Of a stretch of 64,000 bases of DNA, positions 25,934 to 37,296 are shown in pieces. Origin of the DNA: Todiramphus chloris collaris (lineage: Eukaryota; Chordata; Aves; Coraciiformes; Alcedinidae); NCBI GenBank assembly GCA_025345505.1, contig JANVCC010000021.1:3614568-3678567 (forward strand), written 5' to 3'. How positions within the stretch are numbered: the stretch's first letter is position 1; each line of letters opens with the position of its first letter. A program made the position numbers and the translations under genes. The notes below the pieces were generated by a model, which was not told where the DNA came from, did not search any database, and saw nothing but the letters and a program-made list of their open reading frames with translations.

Positions 25934-26464
25934 CAGAATCACAGAATCATGAAGGTTGGAAAAAGCCTTCAAGATCATCAAGTCTGACCATCTAAACATT
26001 ATCATGACCACTAAACCATGTCCTGAAGTGCCACATCTAGATGTTTTTTGAACCCCTGCAGGGATGGTGATTCCATCGCCTCCTTGGGCAGCCTGTTCCA
26101 AGGCCTCACCACTCTCAGTAAAGAACTTTTTCCTAATATCCAACCTAAACCTCCCCTGGTGCAACTTAATCCCATTCCTCTTGTCCTATCACTAGTTACC
26201 TGGGAGAAGAGACCAACACCCATCTCACTCCAACCTCCCTTCAGGGAGCTGTAGACAGGAGGTCTCCTCTCAACCTCCTCTTCTCCAGACTAAACAACCC
26301 CAGGTCCCTCAGCTGCTCTCCATAAGACATGTTCTCCAGACCCCTCACCAGCTTCGTTGCCCTTCTCTGAACTTGCTGCAGCACCTCAGTGTCTTTTTTC
26401 TCCTGCGGTGCCCAAAACTGACCCCAGTGCCCAAGGTGCAACGTCCCCAGTGCCAAGTCCAGGG
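25934..26464 (-). mobile_element. Truncated CR1 LINE, minus strand
   Basis: Antisense CR1 tail CAGAATCACAGAATCATGAA followed by GGTTGGAAAAAGCC. Minus-strand frames contain the CR1 ORF2 end in two pieces: [20 protein letters not shown] with [20 protein letters not shown], then TRGMGL and KKFFTES. The frame is broken between them. 5'-truncated and inactive. Confidence 0.92.
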
Positions 26465-28005
26465 GTACTGGTGAATATGAGTAGCAGACCTAGAGTGAGC
26501 TACATTAATGCTTCACTGTTTGGTGAAAGCCAGATCAAATACATCTACAAGAGCTGCAGTCACAGTACTGGCTACAGAAGAGATGGTCTGTAAAGCACCT
26601 TACTTACTGCAGAATAATTAACCCTAATTTATTTTATTTTTCAGATTATCTGCAAAATTCATGGTGCACAGAGGGTTCAGGGACAATTTTTCCATACACG
26701 ATGCTCCAGTAATGGCCATGGCACTCTGTTTGAAATGAAATGTGATTCAGCATGAGTAGAGATCGAAAATTATGACAGGATTGGGGTTTTTTTTTCTCCC
26801 CCCTCTTAGTTTTTACCCTGGTAATTATGAAAGATGGGTAACAGTGTGCAACAGCTCAGGCCTTTTGGGACATAGGCATCTACGTAGTGTGTCTGAATAT
26901 TTGACACAGATGGCAAATAAAACAGCAAGTCAGCTTGACATCCTGACAGCAAGTTCTCTTGCAAGTGGAAAGGGAAAATGCACATTCAGAACAGAAAGCA
27001 GCACCCATCATAGCCAAAAGATGTCTTTCCTACCAATATGATTTGGCATGCAGAGGGATATGTTATTTTGCAGTTCGAAATGGTGCAGTACATAAGTGTG
27101 AGATGAATCAGCACATCAGTATTTCACTGTGGCTTTCAAAGTGTCTCCACTCTTTCTTTGCAAAGTTAATGTCTGGCAGAGGCATAATTTGCTATTTCAC
27201 TCTGGGGCTTTTAATGACTTCTCCGCTCCTGAAACGCCTCAGCTGAATGAATATGCTAAAATTTAAGTGCACTTTACACTCTGTGGAGTCTATGTTGCAT
27301 TTAGCCCATGTTCAAGAGGACATTAGCCTGAGACTTTTTGAAATCTTCGCTTCATTTTGGTCAATGGGGAGAGTTTAATGTACAATACGAAGTAGGAAGA
27401 TGCTGGTGTATGAATAAAAAATACAAACAAAAGCAGTTCTCGTTGTCTCTCGTTCTCCCATTTCATTAGTTTAAAGCTGTTTTTATGCTAACTAGCCCCA
27501 GGGTCACTGGAATGCACTATAGATAAAATGAATTGAGTTTTTTGAGTTATTTCCTTGTGTGGGATCCCTAGGAGGATATCTGCATTCTGGAGCCAGATCA
27601 GTTTTAATTGATCCTAAATAATCAGATTTGGGGACGACTGTAAATTGAAATTAGTTATTTCAGGCTCTGCATTTAAACTGAATGTACAGCTGAAGCTATA
27701 AAATTTATTATCTTAAGCGTTCCTCAGGATTCCCCCTTTTGGAGCCACATCTAAAGGGATGCCTGGGACAAAGGCTGTTCCTAGAGCACCAAGGGAGAGG
27801 AGAGCAAGGCTGGCTGCCTTGCAGGCTCCCTCTGAAGCATCACCATGCCACGCAAGACAGTGGCGATGCACCACAAAAAAAAAGAGCATCTGTCAATTGT
27901 GGTTCAGGAGGCAAAAATCTCCCCAGAAAACTCAGACAAAATCTCTTGTGAATGTTGAAGCCGATAGCAGGAAAAAAAGGACACAAGGAGTTGTAATTAG
28001 AGAAT

Positions 28006-28019
28006 TTCCCACGTGGGAA
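28006..28019. promoter_or_regulatory. 14-bp palindrome centred on a CACGTG E-box
   Basis: TTCCCACGTGGGAA is perfectly self-complementary; CACGTG lies at 28010-28015. It is a candidate bHLH(-PAS/-LZ) site by motif only. Confidence 0.35.
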
Positions 28020-30958
28020 GGTAGTATCGCTGGACTTCCACGGGAGAATGATTATACAGAGATTTTTCCTGGTTTTCCACAGGCTTTGGGGTTGTTTTCT
28101 CTTTTTCATGTCTTATTTTTCTGTCGTGCTGACCCGTAAGAGTTATTGTTACTTGAAATAAATAAACAAATAAATAAGAGCAGGAAATGCAATACACCCA
28201 GCACAGTAGAGGTTTGAATTTTTCATCTCTTAACATTTTGTTTTTCAAATCACTGTATTCCCAACAGCACAGCAAAAATCATTTGCTTTAATGCAATTGC
28301 TAATAATGATGATATCAACACAAACCTCTGTTTGTTCATATGTTGAGCTCATTGAATAAAGAAGCTTATCATTTATCTGTGTAGAAGCTTTTAATTAGTT
28401 TTCTGAATTTACTCCAGAGATTGATGGGCAGATAATGTTCAATATATGCTTTATTGGTTTAAATTCTTTATTGAGATATCTGAATTGGTATGCTCTTCCC
28501 TCTTTGATCTTTTACTCTCTGTGTTGGTAATTGTAAAATATTTGTCTGCAGACTCATAAGAGTTCCACTAGTCCATTGCATCTGGTTGGCAGTGGGTGGT
28601 TTGTAATGTAGGACACAGCAGCAAATTCTTCTTTATTAGAGAATATAAACTGTATTCAGAAAAGGTCGTTTATTCTGGTGTCACTTGCTGTCACTTTTCA
28701 AGATTTCCAGTAGGTGGTTAGGGAGGTGCCTTTTCCTACTCACAAACCAGATGAATAGCTTCTGAACTTAGGCATTTCTTTTTTATTGAGATTTCTTTTG
28801 ACCTTTTCCCCCAGCTGCCACCTTTTCCCCTGGCCCTGACCATCACTGTTGACCACCTTGGCGTGGCTCCTGTGAGCCCTCGGTCTCCTGCTCACCCATG
28901 GGACCATTCTGGTTATGGCAGAGCAATGACCTGATCTCCTTCCCTGTTTCATGCAGTGGGTCACATCTTCTGCCTACTCGCACGGTGTGCGCTGCCTTGT
29001 TGAAGTCCACGTGGCGTGGGTGAAGCTCAGTCTTTGGGCTGAAAAAGGAAAGGAAGAGGGCTTTAAACCTCTACTTCTGAGGGAGCAGAGGTGTCACAGG
29101 CTTCCCTGATGGCAGCCAGTATCCACAGTATGCCATCCTGGTGCAGGGTCAGTGTCTTCTTGTCATCAGGAAGCGAAATCGAGTCCAAGCTGCTGCATCC
29201 ATCTTTTTTCTTCTTCATTTCTTGTGTCTTGGGAGAAGGTGCACCTTCCAAGTGTAGATAAAAGGGAATGGAAATACTACACAAACAGTGCATCATATTT
29301 ACTAAAAATAGTGCCCCGTGTAAGTATAAAGTTCAACATTATGGTTTGGTTGGCCCAGTAGGAGAAGGATTAAAAATGCTCATTAATGGGATTTAAAAGC
29401 AGGAGTTCAGTTATATTAGCTACAAAAATATAATTATCATAATTAAGATTGCAAAGCACTAATGAAGCTCTTTAATAATTATCCTTTTTCCTTAGAGATT
29501 CGTTTCCTAAAACCTGATTTGAATTTTACATCACGCCGGAGGAACCCGATCATTGTCAGAATGGGAACCACTGGTAGCACGAAGAGGCTGAGAAGAGCAG
29601 CACCTCACCCATCACTGGGGACGTGTTGGCAGCACGGGCATAAATGGGCATAAATGTTTGAGATGGTGCAAAATAGAGGTGCAACACTGCTCTGAGGCCG
29701 TGTCTGAGCTCTCAGCAGGTTTATGGACTCAGACACAAAGCTGGAGGACCGCAACCGGAGAGCGTTGGTCCACCAAGTGCCGTGCAACCAGGCAGGTTGT
29801 GTGTCTCTGGCCTCTCTGTGTCTTTAGGCTTAGCGATGCCCAGACAAACCCTGGGCTGCCTACACCCTCTTGCCTTGGTCTTGTCTGAAATCACCTTAGA
29901 ACTCCGTAGGTTCACCTGCAAGGGAGACAGCAAGACATACAGAGCAATAGTCTGCATGGTCACAGGCTTGCAGGGTCCCTCGGGAGAAGAGAGAGACAGC
30001 AAGTTCTCAAAATTAAACGGCAACAACTTGTCCATTTAGAAATATCTCCCCAAAACAGCTTTTCATGATTCATCTCCCCAGATGATTAAATATTTAGTTC
30101 TGCTGACAGGAATGTGATAGTTACTATAGAGCAGAAAATGTAGTGCAGTGTGTGAGTTATAAGCAGATATGTTATCAAGCTGTTAACACAGAAGTGATGG
30201 GATTATTGGTGGTGATATCTGTATTTATTTCTTTATACTGTAGAGGGATTTTTTTCCCCTGTACAGCAGCAGATTTAGGTCACAGCCTTGCCAATTGCAC
30301 AGGGCAAGGAGATTGTTTCTTCTTGCAGGCTCTCTGCAGTTGTTTCCCCCTTTTCATCCCACCTTTGTCTACCATCAATGGCAGAGCGGCTGAGTCCCCA
30401 TGGGCATCACCATGCTGCCCAGGAGGATGAGGAAGGCCAAGGAGAGCACTCACTGCCTGGCTCAACTCCCAGTTCACTTCTTGGAGATGGGCCTGCTGGT
30501 TCTTCCTGGTTGCAGAATCAAGCAAGGTCCCACCAGTGTGGAGAGAAAGCAAGGACACTGAGAGAGGACTGTCCTTCACCCCAGGTCCTGCGCAGTGAAG
30601 ACAGAGCTGCCACGTCAGGTTAGCTGCCTAAAACTAGAAGGATGTTTGGCTTCATATTTAGTTTCTTCTTCCCTGCTGAATTCTCCAGAGAAACGTGTGG
30701 CCTCTTTACCTCAGCATCTTATGTATGGAGAAGACACCATCACAACTGGTGTACATTGTGACAATTAATTAGACAGCACTGTCCAAAATTCAGAATTCCT
30801 TTCTGAAGTTTATTCTGTTGGCCAAATTACTCTTTTTTACTCAGTTACTCAAATTATTCTTTTAAAAGAAGAGTAGTTTTGTTCTCTGTGAGCCACACAG
30901 AAACGGTTAACCAAACAAACCAACAACTGAGGGGAATGAGACCAACCTATGTCAACTC

Positions 30959-30990
30959 TTGGACATCGTTGGACATCATTGGACATCACT
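30959..30990. repeat. Short TTGGACATC tandem repeat
   Basis: Three consecutive 10-bp TTGGACATC-type units, with two more diverged units (TTGGACAACTC, TTGGACATC) by about 31020. A small local slippage array in non-coding DNA. Confidence 0.8.
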
Positions 30991-31775
30991 GGAGGGGTTC
31001 TTGGACAACTCTTGGACATCTTGATAGGGTTACGCTCACATACCCTGCCAGTTTGCCTGTATTGGCTGAGTATTTGACCATCGGAAGATCATCGGTCAGA
31101 TGTTGTATTATTCTACTTAGTTAAACACTTGCAGAAGCAAATAAATTTTAACAGACTCGTGCAACTGGGAATAGTTAAAAGGAGACCATTTTCAAGGGGA
31201 GATCTAACAATAAGAAAATAACCTTTGCAGCTTTACCTCCACTTTTAGGCCTGGGTTTGGCAAAGATGCACATACGTGAGGGACTTCTTACAGCAGGAGG
31301 GAGTTAAGCACAGGTTAAAATCTTTGTATGTTCAGGACTTCTGCTGCTATGAGGATTAAAGTTTTATAAATACCTAAAACAGCTTAAGAACACGAGAAGC
31401 AAACAGGGAAGAATAACAGTGTTTTTCAGTCAAGGGCCATTCTCATGAGAGGCAGTTTTCTTCTTTTTTTTTGCTAATTTTTTTGTAAAGTTGGTTGTTT
31501 TGTTGGTTTTTTTTTTAACTTAACATCTAAGGGTGACATGACAGGCACATGCCACAGACATACCATTGAAGATGTTTATCTCTCATTCTTTTCTCCCAAG
31601 CAGCAGGTATACAAAGCAGGAGGGATGTCAGTGCAGGGGAGACAGTGCACAAGCTATTTGTAGCACAGAAGAGCAAAGGCATAATAGGTTTCAGGAACAT
31701 ATATAATATAGGAACGAATTCAAGGGGGCTGACGTGCTCAGGATGTTCCTGGTGGTAGCCAGCTCTGTAGATCCC

Positions 31776-32830
31776 GAATCACAGGACAGTTCAGGTTGGA
31801 AGGGACCTCAGGAGGTTTCCAGTCCAACCTTCTGCTTAAAGCAGGGTCAGCTCTGAGGTCAGACCAGGCTGCTCAGGGCTTTGCCCAGTCAGGTCTTGAG
31901 AGCCTCCAAGGGTGGGGATGGCACAGCCTCTCCGAGCAGCCTGCTCTACCACATCTCTGTCCTCATGAAGAAAAGTTTCTTCTCTCTTCTTTCAACTTAA
32001 GCTCATTATTTCTTACTCTTGCACCCTGCACCACCATGACAATTCCAGCTCCGAGTCCTCATTGACCCTTTGTAGGCAACGGGGGACTCTTAGGTGTCCC
32101 CAAAGCCATCTCTTATCCAGATAGAACTTGTCCAGCACAGCTACCCCAATCCTCTCATCATGAGGGAACTCTGCTGAGCTCCCTCCAGGTGCAAGGGGCC
32201 TCAAAACTGGACACACTACCCTACATCTGGTCTAACAAGTGCTGAGACAAGGGGCATAATCCCTTCCCTTGCTCAGGCTGTGCTCCTGCCCATGAAGCTC
32301 AGGGTGTTGTTGAACACCCTTGTCACCAAGGCACACAACGAGCTCATTCACAGCATGGTGCTTGTTGCCTGCCAGGACTCCCAGGGCCTTTCCTGCAGAG
32401 CTGCTCCCTGGTCAGTTGATCTCCAGCCTGTATCACAGCCCAAGGCTCTTCAGTCCCATGTGCAGGACCTGGCAGATGCCCCACTGGATTTCATGAGGTT
32501 CCTGTTAGCAGTTTCCTCCAGCCTCTCTGTCTCCCCCATGATGCCAGCCCTGCCTTTGAGCATGAAGCCAACATGAATGGCATCCACTACTCTCTCCCCA
32601 GCCAGAGATCACATCATTTCATCATATCAAGGGGCCAGGTTACTCTTGGTAAATCCATGCTGAATGTTTCTGATCACCTTCTCCGTCATGTGCCCAGAGA
32701 TGTACTTCAAGAGGACTTACTCCATAATTTCCCAGGCACTGAAGTGAGGTTTACTGGCACACTTTTGACTTTTTTTGAAGGAAATGTTTGCCTTTCTCTG
32801 GCCATGAGAGACAAAAAAGGCATCAGTACC
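31776..32830 (-). mobile_element. Longer, decayed CR1 LINE, minus strand
   Basis: The left end carries the degenerate antisense 3' tail (GAATCACAGGACAGTTCAGG, then TTGGAAGGGACCTCAGGAGG and AGTCCAACCTTC). Unlike the other copies it reaches well into the reverse-transcriptase region: the blocks GTTGAACACC, CCAGGACTCCCAGGGCC, TTCATGAGGTTCCTG and AATCCATGCTGA match CR1 antisense order. Sequence between about 32560 and 32630 is shorter than expected, suggesting an internal deletion. No intact frame. Confidence 0.85.
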
Positions 32831-33236
32831 TTCAGCCTCACCTGCATTTGCTTTCACTAATTCCTCTCCACACCAACCCCCAATACAGCAGCAGTCCCAC
32901 GCTTCCCTCGTCCAGCCTTGTACGAATGATTCAGCAGCAGAAGCTCTTCTTGTTTCCCTTGACATTCCTTGCAAGTGTCAACTTTAGCTGGGCTTTGGCT
33001 TTCCTCTCACCATCCCTCCACGCACAATAAAATCAAAACAGAAAGAGAACACCTCCACCAGATGATTTACCATCCCTTGATGCTTGCCTCACGCATAAGC
33101 TTTGACAAGGGTTTGGCTGGGCACATTCTAGTAATAACCAAGCCTTGAGCTGCCCCGTGCCTCAGTTTCCTTCTTGAAATGCAGCCATCAACTCCAGTGG
33201 ACTGGCCAGGCTTTGCAAAACCCCTGCTTCTCCAAG

Positions 33237-33487
33237 CGGCAGGCGTCGTCACGCAGGGACACGGGGGGGGGTCTGAGCCACCTCGTGTGCCCCGTGCCAA
33301 GTCCAGATGCTTCGTGCCATGGCCTGCTCCGAAGGCCAGAGGGCTGGCAGCAGACCATTGCCGTGGCATCCTCCGTTCATCCCACGCCGCCGTGTTACCA
33401 AACTGACCTACTTTCCCTGGCCGCCCACGGAAGGCTAATCCTGTTTAGCATTGCTGGAAGGGGACGGGCACGCGGAGAAGTGCTCCG
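33237..33487. promoter_or_regulatory. CpG-island-like patch
   Basis: A hand count over 33241-33480 gives 154 G+C in 240 bp (64%) and 18 CpG, an observed/expected ratio near 0.73. This meets the classical island thresholds (over 200 bp, over 50% GC, ratio over 0.6). It stands out from the CpG-poor sequence around it and lies about 6.7 kb upstream of the start-codon exon. It could mark an alternative NPAS2 promoter or first exon, an enhancer, or just a GC-rich patch. No core promoter motif or exon is visible in it. Confidence 0.4.
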
Positions 33488-33639
33488 AGTTATACAGATG
33501 GCAGTCTTTGCTGATGAATGTTAGTTTAATTTGTTTGCCTTTCTCTTTCCAGCCGTGTGAGGGGAGAGCGGAGCAGTGGTTGAACCCAGGGATTCACTTT
33601 GCCTGGTCGCTGAAGTCTGCGTGGCTTTAGTCATTAGGC

Positions 33640-33671
33640 AATAATAACAATAATAATAATAATAATAATAA
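33640..33671. repeat. (AAT)n microsatellite
   Basis: AATAATAACAATAATAATAA continues as a trinucleotide array with a single AAC interruption. Length about 32 bp. Confidence 0.95.
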
Positions 33672-35018
33672 GCAAGATAGTGAGCGTGTTTTTACTGATC
33701 TTCATCAGAGGTTCCAAGCGCTGCACAAACTTTACGTGTTGCTCAGAAGCTGGAGATAAAGGCCTCTCACTTTCCCTGGCTGCACTCCAGCACGGCACTG
33801 CTGACGTCAGCTGGCTCACTCCTGCCTTAAACTGATGGGAATTACACCACCTCGACAGAGATTTCCCAGGCTGCACTCCCTAAAATCCAGCCAGCACTGG
33901 GGCAGAGGGGGGGGGAAGCTGTCTAACAGCACACGGCGATAGGCGCAGGATTCCCGACGTGCACAACAGAATACCTCTTCCCACTAAATGGGAATGCTCT
34001 GACAAGTAAAACCAGAATATGCTCCAAGCTTTTACTTCCCTTCGTTATACTCTCATGATACTCAGCTGCATTACCTGTGAGCATCTCCCTGCCATCGCCA
34101 GTTCACAAGAGCAGAGCATTGCTTCATGCCAAATTCCATCATTTTCATTGCCTGCATTCGGATCATTTTTCAGTGTCTGCTTTGCAATAAGCCCGTTACC
34201 ATCTAAAGATTCATTGTACATATACGTGTGGAAGATGGAGAAGCCCATGAGGTTCATGAAGTCCAATGTTTTCTCAGAAAGTTTTCATCTTCTTCTCCTT
34301 TTATGAAAACCTCCAAACAGCCTTTCCTCTGCCATAAACAAAATGCAGTAAACTACTGCATGCAGGAGGACAAACCTGCACGCCGTCAGGCAAAACCAGG
34401 CATCATTCTAAAGCTGGACACTTCCCATGCTACTGCATCTTTCCTTTCCTCAGAAAAAAAGGAATTCCCACAACAATTGCAGCATTACATGACCCAGTAA
34501 CTGCAGCCTGCCAGTCTCCCACTGAAAAGTCACCGTCCCTTCTCAAACAACAACGTTTCTCATCAGGAAAGTGAGGGTTTTTTTTTTACTATCTGAAGTC
34601 TTCTTAAGGCTACTCTGTTTGCATTTTTGATAAATCAGTTTTGACTGCTACGTGTGGGATTATGCTGTATTTAGGCATGGACTCCAGCACGTCCTTGTAA
34701 CAGTTTGTAGGTTTACATCTGAAAAATCAGGATGGAGGGGCACAGTTCGGTTTGATGCGCCTGTAATTCTGTTGATTTATTCTGATTTGTTTCTATACAT
34801 ATCCCTCCTGTGCATGTTTGTGGCACAGCTCTCGTGGTGAGATAGCCAAGTGCTTCATCCGTGTCAGAAAAATATGGAACAAGATGTTTAAAATGGTCAG
34901 ATGGTCACTTCTTGCTTGTTACTATGTGACCTTTCCTGCTGCTTCCCATCTACTGGTCTTTCTCTGCTCCCCCTTCCCCCCCCCTGCCCCAAGCAAGGCT
35001 TGGAAGGGAAATGTTTTA

Positions 35019-35078
35019 CTTGTTGGTGTGGTTTACTTCGTTTCAGAGCTTGTTAGTGTGGTTTACTTCATTTCAGAG
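35019..35078. repeat. Tandem duplication, 30-bp unit x2
   Basis: Copies at 35019-35048 and 35049-35078 begin CTTGTTGGTGTGGTTTACTT and CTTGTTAGTGTGGTTTACTT, and both end TTTCAGAG. Two substitutions separate them. Confidence 0.93.
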
Positions 35079-35133
35079 CTCTGAAGAAGGGGCTACAGCT
35101 GCTGGCACCAAGCTAGAGGGGTGCTGCCCGATG

Positions 35134-35147
35134 TGGGCACGTGCCCA
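35134..35147. promoter_or_regulatory. 14-bp palindrome centred on a CACGTG E-box
   Basis: TGGGCACGTGCCCA is self-complementary; the core is at 35138-35143. Candidate bHLH binding site by motif only. Confidence 0.35.
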
Positions 35148-35594
35148 TGTAACCCATGCTATGGAGCACCTGTGGGACGATGCCATTGTCCAACCACAGC
35201 ACCCGCCAGATCTCGCCCATCATTACCAGGCAGGGGACCTGGCAGGGCTGCCAGTGAAGTGACCCAGCCACACTCCCTGTCCCCTGTACTGGTGGGTGGC
35301 CAGAAACTGTCCCACCCTGGCTCTTTCTCTGAGCCTGGGCTCCCCTTCGGTGCCTTCGTCCTATGTCTTGGATCCTTCTGGGAGGTGCTGTGTATCTGGC
35401 CTTTAACTCCTAAGCCACTGCTCATACTCCCATGCCTCCTCTGTGATGCCAAGCTCTTTGCCAACAGCCCAGTCCCTCACCAGTAGGGAACTGGAGGTAC
35501 CTCCCTGCTGGGGCAGTGCTCAGCTTCTTGCAGAAGTGACACTCAGCAGAGATGGGCACTGGAGGCTGAGGTATGAGTCTGGAAAGCACAGGAG

Positions 35595-35890
35595 CATAGA
35601 ATCATAGAATGGTCAGGGTTGGAAGGGACCTTAAAGCTCATCCAGTCCCAACCCCCCTGCCATGGGCAGGTTGCTCAGAGCCCCATCCAGCCTGGGCTTA
35701 AACACTTCCAAGGATGGGGCTTCCACCACCTCTCTGGGCAACCTGTGCCAGTGTCTCACCACCCTCATGGGAAAGAAATTCTTCCTACTGTCCAACCTGA
35801 ATCAACCTATCTCAAGTTTTAATCCATTCCCTCTGGTGCTGTCACTGCCCAACAGCCTAACAAGTCCCTCCCCAGCTTTCTTGTCAGCAC
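35595..35890 (-). mobile_element. Truncated CR1 LINE, minus strand
   Basis: Antisense CR1 tail CATAGAATCATAGAATGGTC then GGGTTGGAAGGGACCTTAAA. The body reads back as the CR1 3' UTR and ORF2 end. By eye it is nearly the same sequence as the plus-strand copy at 24190-24543, apart from a missing segment of about 23 bp just after CCATGGGCAGG. The pair forms an inverted repeat about 11 kb apart. Confidence 0.92.
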
Positions 35891-36073
35891 GTCTACCCTC
35901 TACCCTGTTGCTGTTTTTCTTCACCCTTCACAAAGACAACAGTTGTTGGGGAGGGTCTGCCCAGAGGCCAGGAGGTAGTTCAAGATGTTTCTTCCCAGTG
36001 TCCCCATTTTCCATACAACCCTTGCCCATCCTCTGTGAGAGGGTTGATCCCCAAGTGCAATTTCATCGTCTTT

Positions 36074-36159
36074 ACTTAGGATGGTGGTATTGTACCAGCA
36101 TCCTAAGTACAGTATTGTACCACCACTTAGGATGGTGGTATTGTACCAGCATCCTAAGT
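36074..36159. repeat. Tandem repeat of a hairpin-forming sequence
   Basis: Two identical 35-bp blocks (36074-36108 and 36125-36159) are separated by 16 bp. Each begins ACTTAGGATGGTGGTATTGT and ends CAGCATCCTAAGT. Within each block, ACTTAGGATG pairs perfectly with CATCCTAAGT and the pairing continues inwards past one G-G mismatch to a TTG loop, a stem of about 16 bp. The 16-bp linker ends GTACCACC, complementary to the GGTGGTA in the blocks, so longer alternative folds are possible. Confidence 0.9.
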
Positions 36160-37248
36160 GGTCCGAGGGTGAGGCCCAAGGGAGGGCTGGGGTGTATCTG
36201 CAGCGGGTAGGAAGGAACACCATGGTATGGTGGGCAGCACCCCTCTCCCCAGGGCTGAGCATGCCCTAGACAGGACAAGTGGCTGAATACCCCAAGCATG
36301 CCTGTGGGGTGGTGGAGGCAGACATCCCACCCTGACAGAGAGGGAAAGGGAGGAAAAAACCCCAGTCTTTCCCCCCAGCTGCCCAACACGGGGCCAGAGG
36401 AGCACAAACACTGTGATTTCTCACCAGGCTTCCCCAGGCACATCCTAAAAGAAACCTACCTCTCTGATTTAATTCCGCTGAGTTAAACGAATATGATTAA
36501 AAATTCTTGTTAAATGTCAGGCTGATTTGTAGGAACTGAGATTAGCTGGCCACGTGGCAACTTGGTGGGAAACCAACAGCTGATTACTTACATTTGAATG
36601 TCATTTAGCAGCATATCCTTACGAGCAGGAGGGCAGGAAGGAGAGAAACCAACCTCACCCAAACAGAGGAGTCGTAGTTTAATTGGCTAAAAACATGTTT
36701 CTATATAAGGTGATCGGTGCCAGATGAATTTTATAGCGCAAGCTCCGTGTCCACTGGGAATAGAATGGATCAAAATAAACATGTGCAACCTTTCTTCCGG
36801 AGAGTCCCCGGAGCGAGCCTGAATCGCTTCTTTCCCGAGCAGCTCTTCATTGTCTGAATGAACGTGGGGGAGATGTTTGTGCCGTAATTCTCCATCCGAC
36901 AGCTAAGCCAGGAGGATGCAGTTAACAGCTTTAGCCAGTCCTTTCTTTCCAAAATGCCACTTTTCCCAGCTCGTGGGTGTGCGTCTCGCTGTGTGTCTGA
37001 GTACTGCCCTGGTGGGAGTGTGGAAGCTTTCTCCTCCTGGTTCCAGGTGGTTCCTGTGGTTTTTGAGTGATGGCATCTTCACCCCTTGTTGATAAAGACG
37101 CTATTAATGAAGCTGTCACTGTTAAATACTCCATTGGCAGGACTTACATCATGCGGCGTTGTTACCCATAGGTTTCCACATTCTCTTTGTTAGCACAGAA
37201 GGCTTGTTCCAGTTTTGAGAAATCCTTGTGCCACGTGGGTTTTTGTGT

Positions 37249-37296
37249 CACCTCTTCACAGGGGAACCATGGCACCTCTTCACAGGGGAACCATGG
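37249..37296. repeat. Perfect 24-bp tandem duplication
   Basis: Copies at 37249-37272 and 37273-37296 are identical; the unit begins CACCTCTTCACAGGGGAACC and ends ATGG. Confidence 0.95.

Larger units (their letters stand above)
26465..31775. other. Non-coding DNA, probably NPAS2 intron 1
   Basis: AT-rich, mostly unique sequence. It contains an AAAT-type run near 28155-28178, E-boxes at 28010 and 29008, a short GGACATC-type tandem at 30959-30990 and T-tracts near 31460-31520. The minus-strand frames near 28740-29300 have no domain I recognise. No exon supported. Confidence 0.6.
32831..35594. other. Non-coding DNA with a CpG-rich patch and small repeats
   Basis: Contains the CpG-island-like patch (33237-33487), an AAT microsatellite, short G-runs near 33265 and 33908, a 30-bp tandem duplication and a palindromic E-box. 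Otherwise unremarkable. No exon recognised. Confidence 0.6.

Noticed and set aside
28740..29300. Possible processed pseudogene on the minus strand (two frames, with an AATAAA near 28782)
   Set aside because: I recognise no parent gene in any frame, and there is no poly-A tail or target duplication. Left as non-coding.
35662..36210. 182-residue plus-strand open frame
   Set aside because: It reads antisense CR1 sequence and then the hairpin repeat; not a gene.
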